Assembly (NCBI RefSeq): GCF_001693385.1
Contig: NZ_CP016428.1
Span: 8,050,001-8,114,000 of the forward strand
From: Bradyrhizobium icense
GTDB lineage: Bacteria; Pseudomonadota; Alphaproteobacteria; Rhizobiales; Xanthobacteraceae
Direction of reading: 5' to 3'
Length of the DNA: 64,000 nt
A program made the translations under genes and the position numbers. Positions 25,654-34,398 of this stretch are shown in pieces (within the stretch, counting starts at the first letter, position 1; each line of letters opens with the position of its first letter). Below the pieces are notes generated by a model. The model did not search any database. It had not been told where the DNA came from and saw nothing but the letters and a program-made list of their open reading frames with translations.

Positions 25654-26289
25654 TTGGCCCTGACGCTGGGTGGTCATCACGATGCGGACCAGGTCGGCGG
25701 CATTCCGCGCGCCGAGTTTCTTCATGATATTGGCGCGGTGATCCTCGATCGTGCGCGGGCTGATCCCGAGATGCCGCCCCGCTTCCTTGTTGGAAGCGCC
25801 GGCGGTGAACTGCTCCAGCACCTCGCGTTCGCGCCGCGTGAGCGGTTCGCGTCCCGGGAAATGCAGGGTCGCGATGCGCGACGCCGCGTTGTGTGTCTGC
25901 CGGCGAGCGTAAGCCTCGATCGCCTCATCGAGTCTCGCGACGATTTCGCTGCCGCGAAACGGCTTTTCGATGAAGTCCAGCGCGCCGTTCTTGATGGCGC
26001 TCACCGCCATGGCGATATCGCCCTGTCCCGAGATCATGAAGATCGGCGCAGGGTAGTCCTCGCCATGAAGCTCTTTCAGAATATCGAGGCCGGACTTACC
26101 GGGGATATGCACATCGAGCAGGATGCAGGCTGGCGTTCGCGTTCGTGCAATCGCCAGCAGCGCTGCGCCATCGGCGAAACATATGACCTGATAGCCGGCT
26201 GCCGACAGCACCATCGAAAGCGTGTCGCGAACGGCAGGGTCGTCATCGACTACGAAAATCTCCCCGCGGGAGGGGGCCTTTTCAGCCAT
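25648..26289 (-). CDS. FixJ-like response regulator (receiver + LuxR HTH)
   Basis: A 213-aa two-domain regulator. The receiver has the acidic pocket VVDDDPAVRDT, phosphoacceptor D59 in CILLDVHIPGKSG and the K in FIEKPFRG. The C-terminal LuxR/NarL HTH reads LTRREREVLEQFTAGASNKE, then ISPRTIEDHRANIMKKLGAR. Likely partner: the adjacent hybrid kinase. A perfect CCGTA-N4-TACGG palindrome lies 68 bp upstream of its start, suggesting autoregulation. Its recognition helix is almost the same as that of the regulator at 37215-37829. Confidence 0.92.
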   Translation of the reverse strand: MAEKAPSRGEIFVVDDDPAVRDTLSMVLSAAGYQVICFADGAALLAIARTRTPACILLDVHIPGKSGLDILKELHGEDYPAPIFMISGQGDIAMAVSAIKNGALDFIEKPFRGSEIVARLDEAIEAYARRQTHNAASRIATLHFPGREPLTRREREVLEQFTAGASNKEAGRHLGISPRTIEDHRANIMKKLGARNAADLVRIVMTTQRQGQV

Positions 26290-26612
26290 GTTCCATCGTC
26301 CATGCGTGGTTGGATGTGACGCACACTCGGATAACGGTATTCAACTCCATACCGAACCGTATTTGTACGGGACCACGGCTTAACGCACAAGTAGCAACCC
26401 ACGCCTAAAAAGTAACTAAGGAGTGCGCTTACACAAAACGCGGCAATTGAACAAATGATTGCCAGGAAATTTCTCCCGGCGCTCCCGAGAGTTCCACCAA
26501 CGTCATCGTGCTCGACGACGTATATCAGTGCCGGCCGATGTCGTGCTGCAGCGCGTATTTTTCCCAGATCTCGCGGCCCATCGCAGGTTCAAGAAAGCGT
26601 GCGCCATCCGCT
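26290..26612. other. 323-bp intergenic region with a CCGTA-N4-TACGG site
   Basis: It holds the palindrome at 26357-26370 and, next to it, a second inverted repeat, CGGTAT-N8-ATACCG (26335-26354). On the reverse strand just after the pilZ stop there is a 30-codon open stretch with coding-like composition that includes MGREIWEKYALQHDIGRH; it may be a remnant or an out-of-frame pilZ extension. No full gene is seen. Confidence 0.5.
26357..26370. promoter_or_regulatory. CCGTA-TTTG-TACGG palindrome (perfect)
   Basis: Perfect 5+5 inverted repeat with a 4-nt spacer, 68 bp upstream of the FixJ-like regulator. It is one of seven copies in the motility and signalling block. Confidence 0.65.
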
Positions 26613-26936
26613 TCAGCTCATCGCCTCTTCGGACTTTGACGACGCGCCCGACTTTTTCTTGGTGTGCTTGCCTCTCAGGAAGCGGATGTCCATTTCCGTC
26701 CCGTTGACGCGAACGAGCTCACACCGGCGATAGGCGAGGCCGGTCGACGACAGCAGCAGGAAGAACTCCTTGAGATTGAGGCCTTGAATGGAGCCTTCCA
26801 CGGTCAGTTCGGCGTCGGTATCCGAGATCGCGTTGAGCTGGCAATCCCTGCGCCAGGTCCCGTCGATCGCCATGATGCAGACATCATAGCCGCGGCTGAA
26901 CGTAACCCGCTCCGCGCCCTTGCCGTCCTCTGTCAT
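26613..26936 (-). CDS. PilZ-like domain protein, last gene of the che cluster
   Basis: A 107-aa single-domain protein. It has RVTFSRGYDVCIMAIDGTWR, DCQLNAISDTDAELTVEGSI and EFFLLLSSTGLAYRRCELVR. The D/N-x-S-x-x-G-type second motif is degenerate (ISDTDAEL), and the R-x-x-x-R first motif is weak, so c-di-GMP binding is doubtful although the beta-barrel pattern fits PilZ. It starts 3 bp after the cheR stop and is clearly in its operon, suggesting a role in motility or methylation control. Confidence 0.75.
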   Translation of the reverse strand: MTEDGKGAERVTFSRGYDVCIMAIDGTWRRDCQLNAISDTDAELTVEGSIQGLNLKEFFLLLSSTGLAYRRCELVRVNGTEMDIRFLRGKHTKKKSGASSKSEEAMS

Positions 26937-26939
26937 CGC

Positions 26940-27812
26940 TCACCGTCCTGCCATTGCCGCGATTCTTGACATTGCCGTTGCGCCCTGCGGAGATGCGGCA
27001 CGCACACCGCTCGGCCGATAGAGGCCGCGCTTGTCCGGGAACGGCTTGAAGACATCGGTCAGGCCGACGACCGTTTCCGCCGCGCCCAGCACCAGGAAGC
27101 CATCGCCTTCCATCGCCTTGGCGAGGCGGCCAAAGATATTGATCTTGGTCTCCTGATCGAAATAGATCAGGACGTTGCGGCAGAAGATAACGTCGAAGGT
27201 GCCGAGCTGGGAGAAGTCGTGCAGCAGATTGAGCTGGCGATGCTGCACCATGCCGCGCAGCTCCGGGCTGATCTGCCACAGTTCGCCGTTCTGCTTGAAG
27301 TATTTGACAAGAAGCTGAATCGGAAGGCCGCGCTGGACCTCGAACTGGCTGTAGACGCCCGACTTCGATTTTTCGAGCACTTCCTGCGACAGGTCGGTCG
27401 CGATGATCTCGATCCGCCAGCCGGCAAGCGCCGCGCCCATTTCCTTCAGCGACATGGCAAGCGAATACGGCTCCTGGCCGGTTGAACCGGCGGCACACCA
27501 TATCCTGATGCTCCTGCGGCTGGCGCGCGCTTTCAACAGCTCCGGCATGATCGTATCGCGGAAGTGTTCGAACGGCACCTTGTCCCGGAAGAAGAAGGTC
27601 TCGTTGGTGGTCATGGCCTCGACCACCTGGGCGATGATCGATGACGATCCGCCCTTCATTTTCTGCACGAGTTCGCCGATGCCGGGCACGCCGCACTTGC
27701 GCGACAGCGGAAGCAGGCGGCTTTCGATCAGGTATTGCTTGTCTGCGGACAGGTCGAGACCGGAATGATCCTTCAGGAGCTTACGTAGATACTCATAGTC
27801 TGGCGGCGTCAC
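26940..27812 (-). CDS. cheR: Chemotaxis protein methyltransferase CheR
   Basis: A 290-aa SAM-dependent glutamate methyltransferase of chemoreceptors. An N-terminal CheR_N helical domain (about 1-75) includes VEAMTTNETFFFRD, followed by the SAM-binding segment IRIWCAAGSTGQEPYSLAMS, IIATDLSQEVLEKSKSGVYS and FDVIFCRNVLIYFD, all diagnostic. The tail ends in a short Ala/Arg-rich stretch. It is downstream of cheY with a 41-bp gap. No cheB is present in the window. Confidence 0.95.
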   Translation of the reverse strand: MTPPDYEYLRKLLKDHSGLDLSADKQYLIESRLLPLSRKCGVPGIGELVQKMKGGSSSIIAQVVEAMTTNETFFFRDKVPFEHFRDTIMPELLKARASRRSIRIWCAAGSTGQEPYSLAMSLKEMGAALAGWRIEIIATDLSQEVLEKSKSGVYSQFEVQRGLPIQLLVKYFKQNGELWQISPELRGMVQHRQLNLLHDFSQLGTFDVIFCRNVLIYFDQETKINIFGRLAKAMEGDGFLVLGAAETVVGLTDVFKPFPDKRGLYRPSGVRAASPQGATAMSRIAAMAGR

Positions 27813-27853
27813 GGGAGCCTCTCAAGGGCAAGCGATAAGATTTAGATCAGGCT

Positions 27854-28231
27854 CTATTCCGGGAGCGCGACCAGACCGACTTCCTGGAATTTTGCCGCGA
27901 CGATGTCCTTGTCGAACGGCTTCATGATGTATTCGTTGGCGCCGGCATGCAGCGCGCGCGAGATGTGATCCATGCCGTTCTCGGTGGTGCAGAACACCAC
28001 CTTGGGCGCGTCGCCGCCGGGCAGTCTGCGCAGATGGCCGAGGAATTCGTAGCCGTCCATGACAGGCATGTTCCAGTCGAGCAGAACCGCCGTGGGCATG
28101 GCTTCCTTGCAGGCCTCGAGTGCCTGCTGGCCGTCCTCGGCTTCGACGATCTGAAAGTCCATTTCTTCCAGGATGCGGCGCGCGATCTTTCGCACGATGC
28201 TGGAGTCATCGACGACCAGACAGGTTTTCAT
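27854..28231 (-). CDS. cheY: CheY-type single-domain response regulator in the che operon
   Basis: A 125-aa receiver without an output domain. The acidic pair is in LVVDDSSIVRK, the phosphoacceptor is D52 in VLLDWNMPVMDGYEF, Thr in VVFCTTENG and Lys in YIMKPFDKD. It is 27 bp downstream of cheW and 41 bp upstream of cheR, so it is probably phosphorylated by the CheA of this cluster. Confidence 0.94.
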   Translation of the reverse strand: MKTCLVVDDSSIVRKIARRILEEMDFQIVEAEDGQQALEACKEAMPTAVLLDWNMPVMDGYEFLGHLRRLPGGDAPKVVFCTTENGMDHISRALHAGANEYIMKPFDKDIVAAKFQEVGLVALPE

Positions 28232-28258
28232 TTTTGGCCTCCTTGCTTGATGGCGACG

Positions 28259-28732
28259 CTACGCTGCGAGGGCTGTCTTCGGCATGATTTCGAGCACGCG
28301 ATCGACGTCGAGGACGACCATGAGCTGGCCGTCGAGGCGGTGCACGCCGCCGGCGAGCTTGGCGAAGCGGGCATCCAGGTTGACGGGATTTTCCTCGCGG
28401 CCATTGTCCGGCAGCCGCAGCACCTCGCCGATCTGGTCGATCAGGAGGCCGTAGGATTCGCCGCGCAAATCGACGCCGACCGCCATCGGCGGCTTGCCGT
28501 CGTCGTTCTTCGGCAAGCCCAGCCGGGCGCGCATGTCGACCACGGTGACGATGCGGCCGCGCAGATTGAGCACGCCGGCGATCTCGGCGGAGGACAGCGG
28601 CACCCGGGTCAGCCGTTCCGGCATGAACACGTCCTGCACCCGCGAGATCGGCAGGCCGAACAATTGCCCGCCGATCACGGCGGTGACGTATTCGGCCACG
28701 GTGCCCTCGATGGTCTCGGTCTTGGTTGTCAT
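28259..28732 (-). CDS. cheW: Chemotaxis coupling protein CheW
   Basis: A 157-aa CheW-fold protein: EYVTAVIGGQLFGLPISRVQ, LTRVPLSSAEIAGVLNLRGR and IVTVVDMRARLGL are the typical blocks. It couples chemoreceptors to CheA. ATG 28732 is chosen because the frame further upstream reads through the dispersed palindrome that lies between cheA and cheW. Confidence 0.94.
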   Translation of the reverse strand: MTTKTETIEGTVAEYVTAVIGGQLFGLPISRVQDVFMPERLTRVPLSSAEIAGVLNLRGRIVTVVDMRARLGLPKNDDGKPPMAVGVDLRGESYGLLIDQIGEVLRLPDNGREENPVNLDARFAKLAGGVHRLDGQLMVVLDVDRVLEIMPKTALAA

Positions 28733-28757
28733 TGGCTCGTTACCGTTCTCTCGTTTT

Positions 28758-28806
28758 GAGCATGATCTCTTCGGAAAACCGGTTCCCACTTTTCCGGATC
28801 ATGCTC
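28758..28806. repeat. 49-bp palindromic repeat GAGCATGATC...GATCATGCTC between cheA and cheW
   Basis: Arms GAGCATGATC and GATCATGCTC enclose CGGAAAACCGG and TTTTCCG segments. This is a widespread Rhizobiales intergenic palindrome. Its right edge coincides with the cheA stop codon. Being transcribed, it may fold in the che mRNA and set the ratio of cheA to downstream genes. Confidence 0.8.
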
Positions 28807-31523
28807 TAAGCCGCTTGCCGGGTCTCGGCGGTCTGTTCCTTCAGCGCCGCGATCAGGCCGGGACGGTCGAACTTGGCGACGTAGTCGTGGAAGCCGGCCT
28901 GCCGCCCGCGCTCGATCGCCGCCGGCGACACCAGCGAGGACAGTGCGATGATCGGCATCGTGTTCAGGTTGTTGTCGGCCCGGATCGTCTCGGCGAACTC
29001 GAAGCCGTTCATGTCGGGCATCTCGATGTCGGTCAGCACCACGTCGAAAGTCTGGCCCGAGCGCAGCGCCGACAGCCCCTCCTGCGCGTTGACGGCGACC
29101 CGCACCTTGTAGCCGGCGGCCTTCAGGACCGGCGCCAGCATGTTGCGGAAGAAGGCGCTGTCGTCGACCAAGAGCACCGATTGCGCCGTCGAGGAGGCCC
29201 GCATCTCCTTGCGCGAGAACCAGTCGGCGAACGCCATCGGCAGGAAGTGGCCGACGTCGATCACCTCGGTGGCCTGGCCCTTGATCACGGCCGAGCCGAG
29301 GATGCCGTCCTGCTGGCCGGCGACCTCGATGTGCAGCCGCTCCTCGACGATGTCGATGATCTCGTCGACCACGAGCCCCATCGAGCGGCCGTCGTCGGCG
29401 AACACCAGAATCGGCTGCGAGCCTTGCGTCTGCACGGTGACCCCGGCCATCTGCACCAGGGGCATCAACTGCTCGCGGTACTGCACCATGTAGCGGCCGT
29501 TGGAGAGCTCGATCTTGTCGGTGGCGATCTCCTCCAGCCGGGTGACGAGGCCGAGCGGCACCGCCTTGGGCTGCGAGGAGCCGGCGCGGAACACGAGCAG
29601 CGAGGTGAGCTGTTCGCCGGACATGGCATGCGCCGCGGAGGCCTCGTCGGCCATCTCATGGGCCGAGGAGCCGGAGGCGCCGAGCGCTTTGGCAATGCCG
29701 TTGGGGTCGATGATCATGATCACGGCGCCGTCGCCCAGAATGGTGTTGCCGGAGAACATGTCGATGTGGCGCAGCTTGGTCGACATCGGCTTGACCACGA
29801 TTTCTTCGGTGTGGAACACGCCGTCGACCACGATGCCGAAGGTCTGGCTGCCGACCTGGGTGACCACGATAAAGCCGTTCTCGGGGTCGCTGGACGAGCC
29901 GTCGTCGATCTTGAGGAGCTTCTTCAAATGCATCAGCGGCAGCAGCTTGTTGCGCAACCTGAGGACGGCCGTATCCTTGATGCGCTCGATGCGGTGTTCG
30001 GAGTTGGCGCGGGCGCGCACCAGCTCGACAACCGACAATTGCGGGATGGCAAAGCGGTCGCCGGCGGCTTCCACGATCAGGGCCGAGACGATCGCGAGCG
30101 TCAGCGGGATCTTGATGGTGACGCTTGAACCCTCGCCGGCCACGCTCTTGATGTCGATGGTGCCGCCGATCTGGTCGATATTGGTGCGCACCACGTCCAT
30201 GCCGACGCCGCGGCCGGAGACCGAGGTGACCTGGGCAGCGGTGGAGAAGCCCGGCGCGAAGATGAACTTGTGGATCTGGGCTTCGGTCATCTTCTCCAGC
30301 TCGGTCTCGGTGACGAGACCGTTCTGCAGCGCTTTGGTCTTGATCCGCTCGGTGTTCAGCCCGCGGCCGTTATCGGCAATGCAGATGATGATGTGGCCGC
30401 CCTCGTGATAGGCCGACAACCGGATGGTGCCCTGCTCGCCCTTGCCGGCCGCGAGCCGCTCGGCCGGGGTCTCCAGGCCGTGGTCGGCGGAGTTGCGCAC
30501 CATGTGGGTCAAGGGATCCTTGATCAGGTCGAGCACCTGGCGGTCGAGCTCGGTGTCGGCGCCGTGCATCTCCAGTTCGATCTGCTTGCCGAGTTCGCCG
30601 GAGAGGTCGCGCACGATGCGCGGCAGCTTCTGCCAGGCATTGCCGATCGGCTGCATCCGCGTCTTCATGACGCCTTCCTGCAGCTCGGCGGTGACGTTGG
30701 AGAGCCGCTGCAGCGGCACCTTGAACTCGGTGTCCTCGTTGCGGCGGGAGATTTCCAGGAGCTGGTTGCGGGTCAAGACCAGCTCGGAGACCATGGTCAT
30801 CAAATGTTCGAGGGTGTCGACGTTGACGCGGATCGACTGGTTGGCGATCTTGTCGGCGACCTCGCCGTCGGCCTCGACGGCGACGGCACGCTTGGCCGGC
30901 TTGGCCTTGGCTTCCTTTGCAGCTTCTTTCGCCTCAGGCGCCGGCGCAGCCTTGGCGACCGGCGCGGGCGCGGCTTCGGTCTCGGTCTCGCGGAAGGCGC
31001 GTTCGAGGTCGTCGAGCGAGACCTCGCCCGGACGCAACGGGCGTTCCAGCACCTGCTCGACCAGCGTGCCCGACGTGACCTGAGGCTTCGCCGGCGGCGC
31101 GGCCGCGACGGGCGCAGGCGCCGGTTCAGGATGCGCTTCCGCATGGTGGCCGCCTTCGGCCATCGCATGCAGCTTCTCGATCAGGTCTTCGTCGGTGCCC
31201 TCGGGCTCGGTCTCGGTGGCTTCCAGACCGGCGAGAATTTCCTTGATGCGGTCGATGGAGGACAGGATCAGCGTCACGGCTTCGGCCTTGACCGGCATGC
31301 CGTCGCGGAACTTGCCCATCAAGGTCTCGCCGGCATGGGCGAGCGCTTCCAGCCGCGGCAGGCCCAGGAAGCCGCAGGTGCCCTTGATGGTGTGGACCAG
31401 GCGGAAGATGTTATCCAGGATCTTCGCGTCGCTCGGGTCCTGCTCGAACCGCACCAACTGATTGTCGACCGTATCCAGGCTCTCGTTGGTCTCCGTCAGG
31501 AACTCCCGCAACAGGTCATCCAT
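28806..31523 (-). CDS. cheA: Hybrid chemotaxis histidine kinase CheA with two CheW domains and a receiver
   Basis: A 905-aa kinase. Hpt domain (about 1-105) with H44 in RLVHTIKGTCGFLG, an Ala/Pro/Lys-rich linker (about 130-225), dimerisation and HATPase domains (MVRNSADHGLETP, IADNGRGLN, GFSTAAQVTSVSGRGVGMDV), a CheW-like domain (about 460-600), a second CheW-like domain (about 625-760) and a C-terminal receiver with D832 in VVLTDIEMPDMNG. E. coli CheA lacks the second CheW domain and the receiver; hybrid forms are known in alphaproteobacteria. First gene of cheA-cheW-cheY-cheR-pilZ. A near-perfect CCGTA-N4-TACGG site lies 84 bp upstream. Confidence 0.95.
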   Translation of the reverse strand: MDDLLREFLTETNESLDTVDNQLVRFEQDPSDAKILDNIFRLVHTIKGTCGFLGLPRLEALAHAGETLMGKFRDGMPVKAEAVTLILSSIDRIKEILAGLEATETEPEGTDEDLIEKLHAMAEGGHHAEAHPEPAPAPVAAAPPAKPQVTSGTLVEQVLERPLRPGEVSLDDLERAFRETETEAAPAPVAKAAPAPEAKEAAKEAKAKPAKRAVAVEADGEVADKIANQSIRVNVDTLEHLMTMVSELVLTRNQLLEISRRNEDTEFKVPLQRLSNVTAELQEGVMKTRMQPIGNAWQKLPRIVRDLSGELGKQIELEMHGADTELDRQVLDLIKDPLTHMVRNSADHGLETPAERLAAGKGEQGTIRLSAYHEGGHIIICIADNGRGLNTERIKTKALQNGLVTETELEKMTEAQIHKFIFAPGFSTAAQVTSVSGRGVGMDVVRTNIDQIGGTIDIKSVAGEGSSVTIKIPLTLAIVSALIVEAAGDRFAIPQLSVVELVRARANSEHRIERIKDTAVLRLRNKLLPLMHLKKLLKIDDGSSSDPENGFIVVTQVGSQTFGIVVDGVFHTEEIVVKPMSTKLRHIDMFSGNTILGDGAVIMIIDPNGIAKALGASGSSAHEMADEASAAHAMSGEQLTSLLVFRAGSSQPKAVPLGLVTRLEEIATDKIELSNGRYMVQYREQLMPLVQMAGVTVQTQGSQPILVFADDGRSMGLVVDEIIDIVEERLHIEVAGQQDGILGSAVIKGQATEVIDVGHFLPMAFADWFSRKEMRASSTAQSVLLVDDSAFFRNMLAPVLKAAGYKVRVAVNAQEGLSALRSGQTFDVVLTDIEMPDMNGFEFAETIRADNNLNTMPIIALSSLVSPAAIERGRQAGFHDYVAKFDRPGLIAALKEQTAETRQAA

Positions 31524-31606
31524 ATGAGCACGCCTTTTAGAAATTCAGATACTGGTCTTCTCCAAAAATAACCCTGCGGATTTCACGGCCACGTTAATTT
31601 CACCGT

Positions 31607-31620
31607 CCGTGCTAATACGG
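31607..31620. promoter_or_regulatory. CCGTG-CTAA-TACGG site upstream of cheA (one mismatch)
   Basis: A single mismatch from the CCGTA-N4-TACGG palindrome, 84 bp upstream of the cheA start. Confidence 0.5.
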
Positions 31621-31764
31621 ATATGGTGAACAATGTCGTGATGAAGCGGTCGCAGCGGCGATCCGAAGATCGCGGCCGACACGCGACCTTCGAAAGCTTC
31701 GACGGCGAGCGGACTGCGCATCCCGGATGGGATGTTGGAAACAGCGCGTTGAGAATCGAGTTCA

Positions 31765-31798
31765 CAACAAAAAACGGCGGGGAGATCTCCGCCGTTTT
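31765..31798 (-). terminator. Rho-independent terminator of the flagellin gene
   Basis: A perfect 10-bp stem AAAACGGCGG / CCGCCGTTTT with loop GGAGATCT. On the reverse strand it is followed by more T residues. It lies just downstream of the flagellin stop. Confidence 0.85.
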
Positions 31799-31818
31799 GA
31801 TCTTGTATTTGGTGCTTA

Positions 31819-34077
31819 TTAACGGAGCAACTGCAGCACGCTCTGCTGGCTCTGGTTGGCCAGCGCCAGCGCGGACACCGCGATCGACTGGCGGGTCGAC
31901 AGCGCCTGGCTGTTCGCCGCTTCCTCGTTGGTGTCGGCCAGCGTCAGGTTGGACGAGCCGGTCTGCAGCACGTTGATCAGGTTCTTGGAGAAGTCCTGAC
32001 GGATCTGCACGATCGACAGGTTCGAACCGAGGGCCGAAGCCTGGGAGCGCAGCAGGGTCGAAGCCGAGCTCAGGCTGGACACGACCCTGTTGGTCGCGGC
32101 GTTGTCGATGAAGTCGGTCCCCTGGACCAGGTTCGCCAGGCCGAGACCCGCCGCGTTGAAGTTAACGCCGGTGATGCTCAGTGTCGACTTGCCGGTCTCG
32201 TTGAACGTCAGCTTGAGCTGATCGCCGCCGAGCAGGTTGACGCCGTTGAACGATGCGTCCTGCGCGGTGGTGGTGATCTGCGACAGGATGCCGTTGAACT
32301 GGCTTACCAGGCCGCTGCGGACGCTCTGCGCCGTAGCGTCGACCACTGGCGCCGTCGCGGTCGTGAAGGTGATCGCGGTGGTCAGCGTGCCGCCGATCGC
32401 ACCACCCGCCGTCGCCGAGCCGAGGGTCGACGAAGCGTAGTCGTTGGTGGCGGAGATCGTCAGCTTGCCGGTCGAGTCGACCGTCGCGCTCAGGTTATTG
32501 GCCAGCAACTGGGCGTTAAGCTGGTCAAGAGTCTTGACCGTGCCGTTGGAGCCGTCGCCGAAGGTGACGTTGACCGCCGTGCCGCCGTTGAAGGAGGTGA
32601 AGGTCAAGCTCTTGCCGGAGAGGCTGCCAGCCGCCGCGGAGCGGCCCGCGGTGAAGGAGGTCCCCGTGCCGGTGTTGCCGGTGAGGCCGAGCGCGGACAG
32701 CGCATTGCCGGTGCCGATGATCGACAGATCGGAGGTCGTGCCGGTTGAGATCTGCAGCGCACCCGCAACGATCGACGAGGCGACCTGGCCGGAAGCGACA
32801 GTTAGCGTCGCGCTTCCGCCTGCGTTCGATGCCGTCTGGACGCCGGTCGCGAGATCGATTGCCTTCAGCGTGTCGGCAATCGTGCCGCCCTGCAGGTAGA
32901 CTGTCGAGTTGCCGTTGCCGTCAGTAACGAGGTTGCCGTTGACGCCGGAACCCGCCGGGACGTTGGCAGCAGCCGGAGCAGCAGCGTTCTTGAACGTGAT
33001 CGTCTTGCCGTTGACGTTCAGGGTGGAGCCATCCTGAATCAGCGTGCCAAGCGATGCAGAGGTGATCGTGCGCTGCCTGGTGACCGTCGCGTCGCCGGCG
33101 CCGACCGAGGAGGTCAGGCCGAGCGCGTTCAGGAGGTCGGCCCTGCCGGTGATGCTGAGGTCAGCGCCGGTGCCGGTGTGCAGGGTAAGAACGCCAGCCG
33201 CAATGGCAGCGTTGGTGCCGGAGGAGTTGGAGAGCGTCGCCGTGCCGCCGGAGATGACGGCCTTCTGGACGCCGCTGGCGAGATCGATGGCGTCCGCCAG
33301 ATCCTGCACCGTCGCCGTCGGGGTAGCCGTGGTGCCGATGTAGATGGTGGAGTTGCCGTTGCCGTCGGTAACGATATTGCCGTCGACGCCGGATCCGGCA
33401 GGAACGTCCGCCGCCGCCGGGACCGAGCCCGACTTGAAAGTGATGGTCTTGCCGTTGACGGTCAGGGTCTCGCCATCGGAAGGCGCACCGTTGGCCGCAA
33501 TCGTCGTGGCGCTGGGCGTACCCGCCAGGGTCAGGCCGAAAGCAAGGCTGGCCGCGGTGCCCGCACCGTCGGCTGCGGCAGTGCCAACCAGCGTAGCGGA
33601 GGTGCCGCCGAGCGTGGTGGCCGCAGTCGCCGCGGTGGTGCCGCCGGCCGCGCCGGAGAACAGCACGTTGGAGGACGCGGTCGCGCTGGTGTAGGTCGTG
33701 GTGCCGCGCAGGTCGTTTGCAGTGGCGCCGGTGATCGTCGCGGAGACGTTCGACTTGGTGGAGTAGCCGACCGCACTCTGCAGCGCCTGGTTGGCGATCG
33801 ACTTGGCGGTATCGACCAGCTTCTGCAGCGAGGTGATGCCGGTGTTGGCGGCCTGCAGCACCTGCACGCCGTTGCCGATGCCGTCGAGCAGATTGTTGAT
33901 GTCACCGGCGCGCGCATCGAGCGACTGCGCAGTGAAGAAGTTGGTGGGGTTGTCGAGGGCCGTGTTGACCTTCTTGCCGGTGGCAAGGCGGTTCTGCGTG
34001 GTGGCGAGCAGATCAGCGGTCGACTGGAGGGAGAGGAGGTTCTGACGAACCGACGCCGAGAGGACAATGCCTGACAT
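31819..34077 (-). CDS. Large flagellin with duplicated central module
   Basis: A 752-aa secreted filament protein. The conserved N-terminal D0/D1 (MSGIVLSASVRQNLLSLQST, NRLATGKKVNTALDNPTNFF) and C-terminal D1/D0 (QIRQDFSKNLINVLQTGSSN, STRQSIAVSALALANQSQQS) enclose a long Ala/Gly/Thr-rich variable region. Residues about 202-328 and 349-472 are tandem copies of one module sharing TVNGKTITFK/NVNGKTITFK, VPAGSGV(D/N)GN(I/L)VTDGNGNST and LNALGLT/LSALGLT. The size fits the larger flagellins of Bradyrhizobium. ATG 34077 has AAGGA upstream at good spacing. A perfect CCGTA-N4-TACGG site lies 146 bp upstream, and a clear terminator follows. Confidence 0.95.
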   Translation of the reverse strand: MSGIVLSASVRQNLLSLQSTADLLATTQNRLATGKKVNTALDNPTNFFTAQSLDARAGDINNLLDGIGNGVQVLQAANTGITSLQKLVDTAKSIANQALQSAVGYSTKSNVSATITGATANDLRGTTTYTSATASSNVLFSGAAGGTTAATAATTLGGTSATLVGTAAADGAGTAASLAFGLTLAGTPSATTIAANGAPSDGETLTVNGKTITFKSGSVPAAADVPAGSGVDGNIVTDGNGNSTIYIGTTATPTATVQDLADAIDLASGVQKAVISGGTATLSNSSGTNAAIAAGVLTLHTGTGADLSITGRADLLNALGLTSSVGAGDATVTRQRTITSASLGTLIQDGSTLNVNGKTITFKNAAAPAAANVPAGSGVNGNLVTDGNGNSTVYLQGGTIADTLKAIDLATGVQTASNAGGSATLTVASGQVASSIVAGALQISTGTTSDLSIIGTGNALSALGLTGNTGTGTSFTAGRSAAAGSLSGKSLTFTSFNGGTAVNVTFGDGSNGTVKTLDQLNAQLLANNLSATVDSTGKLTISATNDYASSTLGSATAGGAIGGTLTTAITFTTATAPVVDATAQSVRSGLVSQFNGILSQITTTAQDASFNGVNLLGGDQLKLTFNETGKSTLSITGVNFNAAGLGLANLVQGTDFIDNAATNRVVSSLSSASTLLRSQASALGSNLSIVQIRQDFSKNLINVLQTGSSNLTLADTNEEAANSQALSTRQSIAVSALALANQSQQSVLQLLR
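32662..33033 (-). repeat. Flagellin intragenic module, copy 2
   Basis: It codes for residues about 349-472 and is related to copy 1 in both protein and DNA, including a near-identical segment around the VTDGNGNST codons. Confidence 0.75.
33094..33474 (-). repeat. Flagellin intragenic module, copy 1
   Basis: It codes for residues about 202-328; partner of the copy at 32662-33033. Confidence 0.75.
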
Positions 34078-34222
34078 GTCTATTTCCTTCTGGTTTCGAA
34101 GCCATTTCTTTGGCCATGCCAGCAATACAGAGCGAGATTTAACAATGCCTCAACTTGACGGCTCTGATTTGCAGCAATTGGACACTGGACTGCCGATGGT
34201 TAAAGCTGACCTAAGCAGCAAA

Positions 34223-34236
34223 CCGTAAAAGTACGG
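34223..34236. promoter_or_regulatory. CCGTA-AAAG-TACGG palindrome upstream of flagellin (perfect)
   Basis: The arms extend to AACCGTA / TACGGTT (7 bp each). It lies 146 bp upstream of the flagellin start, in a 321-bp gap (34078-34398) where I see no sigma-54 (TGGCAC-N5-TTGC) box. Confidence 0.65.
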
Positions 34237-34398
34237 TTAAGTGGCCGTGACCGCGGCTCGCAAACATTCGGCGATAGCTGCGGCGAGAAGTGACGCTTGG
34301 CTGGCTGACTATGTGCTTCGGCCGCAAGGGGACGCCAGCGCCCAACATTCACAGCGAAGAGATTGCCAAGATCACTCGTAATGCGCGATGGCCAGCCG

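Noticed and set aside
26455..26733. Forward open frames opposite pilZ
   Set aside because: They are shadows of pilZ on the other strand and run through non-coding sequence.
28494..30128. Very long open frame antisense to cheA
   Set aside because: It mirrors the codon structure of cheA, and its translation is His/Asp/Arg-rich low-complexity sequence without any family motif; a typical high-GC shadow.
31583..31765. 60-aa reverse-strand frame between cheA and flagellin
   Set aside because: It overlaps the flagellin terminator and the cheA upstream site, with no Shine-Dalgarno and no similarity.
34078..34398. Sigma-54 or sigma-28 promoter for flagellin
   Set aside because: No TGGCAC-N5-TTGC match and no convincing sigma-28 boxes were found upstream of the flagellin start; only the CCGTA-N4-TACGG palindrome stands out.
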